In this document: in pieces, positions 6,919 through 11,236 of the stretch
Numbering within the stretch: position 1 is the stretch's first letter
How the letters are laid out: every line of letters begins with the position of its first letter
Source: Ruminococcaceae bacterium UBA6364
GTDB lineage: Bacteria; Bacillota; Clostridia; Oscillospirales; Acutalibacteraceae
Reading direction: 5' to 3'
Assembly (NCBI GenBank): GCA_002440045.1
Contig: DJRI01000002.1
Coordinates: forward strand, 4,120 to 15,355
DNA length: 11,236 nt
The notes under the pieces: model-generated
Seen by the model: the letters and a program-made list of their open reading frames with translations, nothing else
Database searches by the model: none
What the model was told of the DNA's origin: nothing
Translations under genes and position numbers: made by a program

Positions 6919-7019
6919 AAATTGCCCTGCGGCAGGGGCGGGACAAAGTGCCGGCGGCGAAAGCCGCGCAATTTAGCTGTTCAAGTTCTCCGAAACGGTC
7001 AAAATTTTTAATTTTGCCG
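6919..7019. repeat. GC-rich multi-hairpin block (likely intergenic repeat element)
   Basis: An outer pair, AAATTGC (6919-6925) with GCAATTT (6968-6974), encloses CCTG-CAGG (6926-6936) and GCGGC-GAAA-GCCGC (6954-6967), giving a branched fold. A third hairpin follows: CGG, a bulged T, then CAAAATT-TTT-AATTTTG and CCG (6996-7019). The block would form the 3' untranslated end of the HEYGH operon mRNA. It may be a dispersed repeat, since GCGGC/GCCGC hairpins also occur at both window edges. Confidence 0.55.
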
Positions 7020-7034
7020 CGGTTCGCAAGGTTA

Positions 7035-7535
7035 TTATTTCATATTAAACTGCTTATATCCGCTCCACTTTTGACCCCAGGCGTTTGCCCATGATTCGCA
7101 ATAAAGGCTGTAATAAGAAACGTTTTTCTCTTTACGCATTTTTACAAAATAGGGGAAGTTGCACCACGTTGCCGACGGAAGCCCTATCACAAGCCAGTAA
7201 AGCGGCCCTAAAAGCAGGCACTGAATTGTGTGGCCGTATTCGTGAATGCGCGTGTCGTGAGTCCACTCGTCGCTGCCGCCCTCGCGGATAAATATGAAAA
7301 GTCCGAGCGAAACGCCGCCGAAGTTTTTGGGAACGTATGTAATAAACGCGTTGCAGAATTTTTCGTGGCGGTGACCCTTATACATAATAAGATATGCAAT
7401 AAATCCGAAAATGTTCACGGGAAGCCCCCAAGTGAACTGCCACAGATAGAAGAAAAATCTGTCGGCGCCCGAGCACGCAATTTTTCTTGTGTGCGGCTCT
7501 GCCTGTCTCTTTTTTACCTTTTTTTGTTTTGCCAT
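7035..7535 (-). CDS. small membrane protein with HExxH (HEYGH) metallopeptidase-like motif
   Basis: The protein has 166 residues from ATG 7535, which has AGAGG 9 nt upstream; an in-frame TTG at 7574 would overlap the previous gene and lacks a site. The N-terminus is very basic (MAKQKKVKKRQ). A hydrophobic stretch covers about 27-53, another about 76-83, and a third 106-124. HEYGH at 98-102 matches the zinc motif HExxH. E147 in CESWAN, 45 residues later, could be the third ligand of a gluzincin-type site, although this is not demonstrated. I do not recognise a named family. At this size it might be a minimal membrane zinc peptidase or a protein that keeps the fold without activity. It follows the DUF4091 gene by 19 bp and is the last gene of that operon, but nothing links it directly to sugar use. 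Confidence 0.78.
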   Translation of the reverse strand: MAKQKKVKKRQAEPHTRKIACSGADRFFFYLWQFTWGLPVNIFGFIAYLIMYKGHRHEKFCNAFITYVPKNFGGVSLGLFIFIREGGSDEWTHDTRIHEYGHTIQCLLLGPLYWLVIGLPSATWCNFPYFVKMRKEKNVSYYSLYCESWANAWGQKWSGYKQFNMK

Positions 7536-7554
7536 TTTAAAAAACCTCTTTATT

Positions 7555-9183
7555 TTATGAAATATGATTTTCAATTTCGCGGTTTATTCGCGCGCGTGTT
7601 TCAAGAAGCCATTTCTGCGTGTGCGGATAGTCGCGGAAAGTAAGCTCTGTGTCAAGACCGAGCGACAAAAGCTTTAAAACGTGCTCTCTTGAAGTAAGGC
7701 TTTCAAGAAGTCTTAATGCGCGAAGGTCGCAAATGCCCTCATAAAAAACCTCGTGCCGAAGCGAATTAAGGGGCGTGCCGTTTTCGCCGGGGTAAACAAC
7801 AAACGAGTCGCCCGACGGGAACGCTTCGCCGGCGTCCGTTTCTTCAAACGGGTTCAAAGCGCGCTTTGAATACTGCGAGTACCAAAAGTTGTGACCCCAC
7901 TGCAAAAAGCCCTCGGCGTTATATTTGTAAAGCAAAAAGCCCAAAACGCGGTTTCGCTGCGAAGGCATTGAAAACAGCCTGTTCGGCAAAAAGTCCGTTA
8001 CCTGACCGCAGCAGTAATACGTCCAAAAGTTTTCGACCTCGGGCAGAAAAACGTCAGCCTCATTTTCGCAGGGAATCGGCGTATAAACAAGCCCGCTTTT
8101 GAAAAATTCAAGGTCAGAAAGAGCGTCGATAAAGCGAAAGCCCTTGAAAAGACTGTGCAAAAGAAGAGCGCCTTTTTTATATGACTCAAGGTCGCCTATG
8201 CCGGGTTCATCCGAAACATGCATAAAACAGCGGTCTTTTATGCCGAGTTTTTCGGTTTCGCCCGTGAAAGAAGCGGCAAACTGCTCAAGAAAGCTTCTGT
8301 ATTCTGCGCCGGCGGCGTCGGTTTCCCAGCCGAAAACACGCTTTAATTCGCCGTTTTCTTCGGCAACGATTTTCGGCGCGGCTTTTGCACCCCACTGCGT
8401 GAAAAGATGCGAAATTTCAAACGCCTCTATGCCGCATTTAAGGCACATTTTTATGTAGCGCTCAAACTTTCTGTAGCCGAAATACCAATGTTCTCCGTCG
8501 CGCTTCACGTCAACCAGCTGAAAGGTCGGGCGCTCTTTTCCGACTTCGGTGTCGAGCGGCGGCGTGAAAATCGGCGTAAGAATCATATTCATTCCGTGAT
8601 TTACGGCGTTTTCAATATAGTTTTCGGCAATCTGCCAGTATTCCTTTGAAAAAGGCTCAACCGAATAATAGGTACAAAGGCAGTCGTTGTGAAACCAGTT
8701 TGTGTAAAGAAGCTTTTGCGGCGGCAAAAGAGCGTCTATAATGTTTAAAACAAATACCTTTTCATACGCCGTGCCGTCGGCGCAGGTAACAGTTATTTTT
8801 GTGCGCCGTTTGCCGCACAGGGACTTTTTCGGCGAGTACTCATACCAAAGCGCGTTCCATTCGTTCTTTTTAAGAACGGCTTCGTTTTTTATCGGAAGTA
8901 AAAGGTCGGGGTATTCGCTCCGCTTTTCATAATAAAAGCAGTCGTGATTTTCGCTGTGCGAAAGGCACGAGGGCATTGCCTTAACATAATAGACAGATGT
9001 GCGGTTTTTAAGGCGCGACTCCAAAGAAAGAGAAACAACCGTTTCGCTGTCCTCTTCGGGGAAAAGCGCAAGCTGAAACGAAAAGACCTCGTTTTTAAGC
9101 GCCGAAAACTCCGTAAATTCTAAGAAATTCGGCTCTTTGTCGCAAAAGACCTTTGTAAGAGAAGAAAGCAACCTAAGCTTCAT
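7555..9183 (-). CDS. DUF4091 / GH123-like intracellular glycoside hydrolase
   Basis: The 542-residue protein has an N-terminal beta-rich domain (1-150), a TIM-barrel-like centre beginning near LLPPQKLLYTNWFHNDC (152-168) and a C-terminal part typical of DUF4091. HVSDEPG at 322-328 carries the Asp-Glu pair (D325, E326) that in characterised GH123 beta-N-acetylgalactosaminidases orients the 2-acetamido group and acts as acid/base. QWGHNFWYSQ (429-438) and LRHEVFYEGICDLRAL (475-490) are further family stretches. There is no signal peptide or lipobox, so it should act in the cytosol on imported sugar. Start ATG 9183 has AAGGAG 8 nt upstream. It lies 12 bp after the MFS gene and 19 bp before the HEYGH gene, clearly one operon. 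An N-acetylhexosaminide is the best guess for the substrate; many DUF4091 proteins are uncharacterised. Confidence 0.88.
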   Translation of the reverse strand: MKLRLLSSLTKVFCDKEPNFLEFTEFSALKNEVFSFQLALFPEEDSETVVSLSLESRLKNRTSVYYVKAMPSCLSHSENHDCFYYEKRSEYPDLLLPIKNEAVLKKNEWNALWYEYSPKKSLCGKRRTKITVTCADGTAYEKVFVLNIIDALLPPQKLLYTNWFHNDCLCTYYSVEPFSKEYWQIAENYIENAVNHGMNMILTPIFTPPLDTEVGKERPTFQLVDVKRDGEHWYFGYRKFERYIKMCLKCGIEAFEISHLFTQWGAKAAPKIVAEENGELKRVFGWETDAAGAEYRSFLEQFAASFTGETEKLGIKDRCFMHVSDEPGIGDLESYKKGALLLHSLFKGFRFIDALSDLEFFKSGLVYTPIPCENEADVFLPEVENFWTYYCCGQVTDFLPNRLFSMPSQRNRVLGFLLYKYNAEGFLQWGHNFWYSQYSKRALNPFEETDAGEAFPSGDSFVVYPGENGTPLNSLRHEVFYEGICDLRALRLLESLTSREHVLKLLSLGLDTELTFRDYPHTQKWLLETRARINREIENHIS

Positions 9184-9195
9184 TATGTTTTCTCC

Positions 9196-10608
9196 TTATG
9201 CTTCTTTTTTGTCGATTCCCTTTTTTCTGAGGATAATGCAGGGGATTAAAATAAGTATTGCAAAAAGACCTGCCGCAAGGAACATTTCGGCGCACGGCTC
9301 ATAGTTTCTGAGTCCGTCGTCGCCCACATATGAGCCCGAAGCCGCCGCCTTGCACACAGCGTCGCCTATCGTAGGACCGACAACCATGGGGATAAGTACA
9401 AAGAAAATCATTCTGATGCCCTGGAAAAGACCTGTTTTATCCTCGGGGGTATAGTCGCGCACGGTTGCGTTAATCATAATTCCGAGAAGCCCGTATCCCG
9501 CAAAGAGCGGCACTGCGGCAATAACAAATGTTTTTATGGTGTGCGCAAACGAAGCGCCGATAAGGCCGCCGACAAACAGCGCAACCGCAACGAAAAGAAG
9601 AACGTTTTTGCCGATTTTGTCAATAAGCTTGCCCATAAGAACAATGCCCACGCCGACAGCCGCAACGCCGATTACAACGCCTATTACAACGCCGACGTTA
9701 AGAGAGCCGTCCTCTTTAAAGAGATAGCCCAAAAGATTTTCGATTTTAAGACCGAGCGAGTGGTCAAGATATATAAGAAGATAGGGGAAGAACACCTGAA
9801 CGGCTGTCTGGAAAATGCAAACGCCCGAAAGAGCAAGATAGAGCTTTGAATTCTCTTTTACAACAGAGGGCTTAAAGCCGTAAACAAGGTCTGCCCAATA
9901 GCTTGTATTTGTTTTCTTTTCGCCGCTTCGTGAATCTTTAAGCGTGAAAAGACCGATAATTCCGCAAAGAATAACAAATCCGCCGATGGCAAAGAAGAAT
10001 ACGGGATAGCCGCCTATTGCGTCAATCATTCCGCCGAAGGCAACAACCACAACCATTGCAACAACGGGCAAAATGGCAAGCACGCTTTCAGCCGTGGCGC
10101 GGTTTTTAGCCGTGGTGACGTCCGTTACCCACGCGTTAAAGGCAGAGTCGTTGCTGGTTGAACCCATAAACGTCATAACGCAGTCCATAACGATAATTAC
10201 AATCGCGGTTGCGGTAACGGCTTTAACGGGGTCCGAAATTCCGAAAAGCGCCGAAACATTGTCTTTTGTGATAAAGCCGAACGCAAAGGTAATTATACCC
10301 CAAACGACATAGCCTGCAGAAATAAAGACCTTGCGCTTGTTCATTTTGTCGGAAAGGTTGCCCATAATAAACGTTGTAAGAACAGCCGTTACGGCGCTCA
10401 AAGCAACCATAAGCCTGATTGCCGTCATAGAAGAAAGCGAGCCTGTAACAGTGCCGCCCTCATAAACGGTGTTGTACATAAACGTGTTGTAGTACATATT
10501 TTCAAGGTTCCATGCCACCTGACCCGTAAAACCGAACAGGCAAAGGTTGAACCATATCCGCGCGGAGAGCTTGTTTTCCGCAAGCGGTGATTTTGTGCGT
10601 TTTTCCAT
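9196..10608 (-). CDS. MFS transporter, probably for a sugar or glycoside
   Basis: The 470-residue protein has about 12 membrane helices, usual for the major facilitator superfamily. The loop 2-3 signature is GNLSDKMNKRK (83-93) and its second-half echo is GKLIDKIGK. A polar conserved stretch, SNDSAFNAWVTDV followed by NRATAES (152-175), resembles the glycoside-type MFS branches, but I cannot fix the subfamily. Start ATG 10608 is chosen because AAGGAG lies 6 nt upstream. The in-frame TTG at 10674 is the -35 box of the promoter and cannot be the start. It is first in an operon with the GH123-like gene, which suggests import of the substrate that the enzyme cleaves inside the cell. Confidence 0.9.
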   Translation of the reverse strand: MEKRTKSPLAENKLSARIWFNLCLFGFTGQVAWNLENMYYNTFMYNTVYEGGTVTGSLSSMTAIRLMVALSAVTAVLTTFIMGNLSDKMNKRKVFISAGYVVWGIITFAFGFITKDNVSALFGISDPVKAVTATAIVIIVMDCVMTFMGSTSNDSAFNAWVTDVTTAKNRATAESVLAILPVVAMVVVVAFGGMIDAIGGYPVFFFAIGGFVILCGIIGLFTLKDSRSGEKKTNTSYWADLVYGFKPSVVKENSKLYLALSGVCIFQTAVQVFFPYLLIYLDHSLGLKIENLLGYLFKEDGSLNVGVVIGVVIGVAAVGVGIVLMGKLIDKIGKNVLLFVAVALFVGGLIGASFAHTIKTFVIAAVPLFAGYGLLGIMINATVRDYTPEDKTGLFQGIRMIFFVLIPMVVGPTIGDAVCKAAASGSYVGDDGLRNYEPCAEMFLAAGLFAILILIPCIILRKKGIDKKEA

Positions 10609-10635
10609 AAAAATCTCCTTATAATCAGTAAAAAT

Positions 10636-10646
10636 TGTTAATAACA
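10636..10646. promoter_or_regulatory. palindrome at the transcription start, candidate operator
   Basis: TGTTAATAACA is a perfect 11-nt palindrome (5-bp arms around one base). It touches the downstream base of the -10 box and covers the expected start near 10639. A repressor bound here would block the MFS-glycosidase operon. No regulator gene lies beside the operon within the window. Confidence 0.4.
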
Positions 10647-10674
10647 TTATAAAGCCGTAAAGGCGGATTGTCAA
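10646..10674 (-). promoter_or_regulatory. perfect consensus sigma-A promoter of the MFS operon
   Basis: TTGACA (10674-10669), a 17-bp spacer and TATAAT (10651-10646) match consensus at all 12 bases. The start would be near 10639, giving a leader of about 30 nt. Such a promoter is strong by default and usually needs a repressor to be regulated. Confidence 0.92.
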
Positions 10675-10675
10675 G

Positions 10676-10763
10676 TTAGCTTTTAGCCGTTAGCTGTTGC
10701 GCGGCTTCGCCGTGCGAGCCGTTAGCTCTTAGCCGTTAGCTGTTAGCACGCGGCGCTGCCGCG
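10676..10763 (+). repeat. TTAGCYN heptamer arrays alternating with CGCGGC hairpins
   Basis: Cluster 1 is TTAGCTT, TTAGCCG, TTAGCTG (10676-10696), then a hairpin GCGCGGC-TTC-GCCGTGC (10699-10715). Cluster 2 is TTAGCTC, TTAGCCG, TTAGCTG, TTAGCAC (10722-10749), then CGCGGC-GCT-GCCGCG (10749-10763) and GATTATA. The left window edge carries the same element in inverted orientation. Confidence 0.85.
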
Positions 10764-10827
10764 ATTATATTCCGCACGGTGTGCGGAAGGTTTAAGGGGA
10801 ACGCTTCGCGGTCCGGCGGGCGGCAGG
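10764..10827 (+). repeat. hairpin module, copy A
   Basis: The 64-bp unit opens with ATTATA and contains TTCCGCAC-GGT-GTGCGGAA (10770-10788), an imperfect second stem (10798-10814) and GGGCGGCAGG at its end. It is a diverged direct copy of 10866-10930. The third hairpin seen in copy B is truncated here. Confidence 0.8.
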
Positions 10828-10831
10828 AGTT

Positions 10832-10866
10832 GAAGTAAGAAGTAATGGGTAAGAGGTAATAAGTGA
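10832..10866 (+). repeat. second heptamer array, NRRGTAA type
   Basis: Five consecutive 7-nt units, GAAGTAA, GAAGTAA, TGGGTAA, GAGGTAA and TAAGTGA, run without gaps into hairpin module copy B. The period is the same as in the TTAGCYN array but the sequence is unrelated. Confidence 0.75.
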
Positions 10867-10944
10867 TTATAATCCGCACGTTGTGCGGAAATTTTAAGGG
10901 AAACGCTTACGCGTTTCGGCGGGCGGCAGGTTGCCGCCCCTACG
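10866..10944 (+). repeat. hairpin module, copy B, with extra 3' hairpin
   Basis: The unit holds TCCGCAC-GTT-GTGCGGA (10873-10889), GAAACGC-TTAC-GCGTTTC (10900-10917) and GGGCGGCA-GGT-TGCCGCCC (10921-10939), followed by CTACG. The last 18 bases (10927-10944) recur inverted at 11219-11236. Confidence 0.8.
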
Positions 10945-11072
10945 GGAATAATGGGAAAATCTGCGCGGAAAACGGATAGGCTTTTGCGTGGAAAACCCTG
11001 TATTGCGTGTTTGTTGACAGACAAATTATCGTACCGAAATAAATTTGTAAACAATCAAATATTTTAAATGAC

Positions 11073-11109
11073 AACCCCCGTGTACGGACAAAAACCCTTT
11101 CACGGGGTT
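11073..11109. repeat. hairpin 1 of a related pair
   Basis: AACCCCCGTG (11073-11082, one bulged C) pairs with CACGGGGTT (11101-11109). The loop carries CGGACAAAA, which is shared with the second hairpin. No T-tract follows on the plus strand and only a weak one follows on the minus strand. Confidence 0.65.
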
Positions 11110-11129
11110 ATGTTAGGCTGAACAAACAA

Positions 11130-11171
11130 AAACCCTGTGAGCGGACAAAATTTATTCCATTCACAGGGTTT
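11130..11171 (-). terminator. hairpin 2 of the pair, likely terminator for a gene to the right
   Basis: A perfect 11-bp stem (AAACCCTGTGA 11130-11140 with TCACAGGGTTT 11161-11171) encloses a 20-nt loop. On the minus strand it is followed by TTTGTTTGTT, fitting a terminator for leftward transcription from beyond the window. The plus side (GATTTATAATG) is weaker. Confidence 0.55.
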
Positions 11172-11218
11172 GATTTATAATGATTTGAAAAAGAAAAGCG
11201 CGGTTTTTGTTTTTACTT

Positions 11219-11236
11219 CGTAGGGGCGGCAACCTG
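11219..11236 (-). repeat. inverted copy of the 10927-10944 18-mer, cut by the window edge
   Basis: The last 18 bases are the exact reverse complement of 10927-10944. The match stops on the inner side right after CTACG, so the element has a sharp inner end. Its outer part lies beyond the window. Confidence 0.85.

Larger units (their letters stand above)
6475..7034. other. 560-bp spacer between the ATPase and HEYGH genes
   Basis: No convincing gene is present. In order it holds the ATPase leader and promoter (to 6557), a 33-bp tandem repeat array (6575-6739), a stretch with no recognisable signal (6740-6860), a strong bidirectional terminator (6861-6894) and a GC-rich multi-hairpin block (6919-7019). 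The minus-strand frame 6554-6712 stays open through the repeats (52 codons, GTG start) but has no good ribosome binding site. Confidence 0.7.
10675..11236. other. 562-bp repeat-rich spacer without a convincing gene
   Basis: The spacer starts 1 bp upstream of the MFS -35 box. It contains heptamer arrays, two copies of a 64-65 bp hairpin module, one arm of an inverted 18-mer pair, a plain stretch (10945-11072) with no clear signal, two related hairpins (11073-11171) and the second arm at the very edge. The minus-strand open frame 10743-11054 is made of these repeats and is not called as a gene. Confidence 0.75.

Noticed and set aside
10609..10674. N-terminal extension of the MFS transporter from a TTG at 10674
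   Set aside because: That TTG is the -35 box of a perfect consensus promoter, and AAGGAG precedes the ATG at 10608.
1..10770. Edge elements as terminal inverted repeats of one large transposon
   Set aside because: There is no transposase or recombinase between them, the genes inside are ordinary chromosomal operons, and partial copies occur within the right-hand spacer.
11013..11036. TTGACA at 11013-11018 as a plus-strand promoter
   Set aside because: No acceptable -10 box lies 16-18 bp downstream, only AAATAA-like sequence, so a lone -35 match in AT-rich DNA is not enough.
10743..11054. A 103-codon minus-strand open frame
   Set aside because: It is made largely of repeat modules A and B, whose 102-bp offset keeps the frame open. 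Its sequence repeats itself, it has no family resemblance, and it starts without a ribosome binding site.

Overview
The window looks like chromosomal DNA from an uncultured member of the Clostridia (Bacillota). The evidence is strong AGGAG-type ribosome binding sites, near-perfect sigma-A type promoters, TTG/GTG alternative starts, moderate GC, protein families typical of gut clostridia, and gene-free spacers packed with short palindromic and heptamer repeats. No rRNA, tRNA, CRISPR array, phage gene or transposase was seen.

Layout. (1) 1-2688, minus strand: a LysR-type regulator is followed 27 bp later by a MalY/PatB-type PLP C-S lyase. The lyase carries an unusual C-terminal thioredoxin/peroxiredoxin-like domain. 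(2) 2689-5107, plus strand: a promoter that overlaps the LysR promoter head-on leads into a short leader containing a terminator-like hairpin. It then reads a CPA2-type cation:proton antiporter and a MgtC/SapB-family membrane protein, which overlap by 4 nt, and ends in a strong bidirectional terminator. (3) 5116-6557, minus strand: a stand-alone AAA/DUF4143 ATPase with its own near-consensus promoter. (4) 6558-7034, gene-poor: five units of a 33-bp tandem repeat, a strong bidirectional terminator and a GC-rich multi-hairpin block. (5) 7035-10674, minus strand: a three-gene operon of MFS transporter, intracellular GH123-like DUF4091 protein and small HEYGH membrane protein. Its promoter is a perfect TTGACA-N17-TATAAT with a palindrome at the start point. 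(6) 10675-11236: a mosaic of heptamer arrays, duplicated hairpin modules, an inverted 18-mer pair and two related hairpins, with no convincing gene.

How the genes may work together. The LysR protein probably controls its own operon and perhaps the divergent ion-transport pair. The antiporter and MgtC homologue are translationally coupled and probably act on the same ion or pH stress. The MFS and GH123-like pair fits uptake of a small amino-sugar glycoside followed by cytosolic cleavage. The most unusual items are the lyase/thioredoxin-fold fusion, the strict 33-bp repeat array beside the ATPase promoter, the terminator-like hairpin in the antiporter leader, and the modular repeats at both window edges. 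None of these amounts to proof of a new system.
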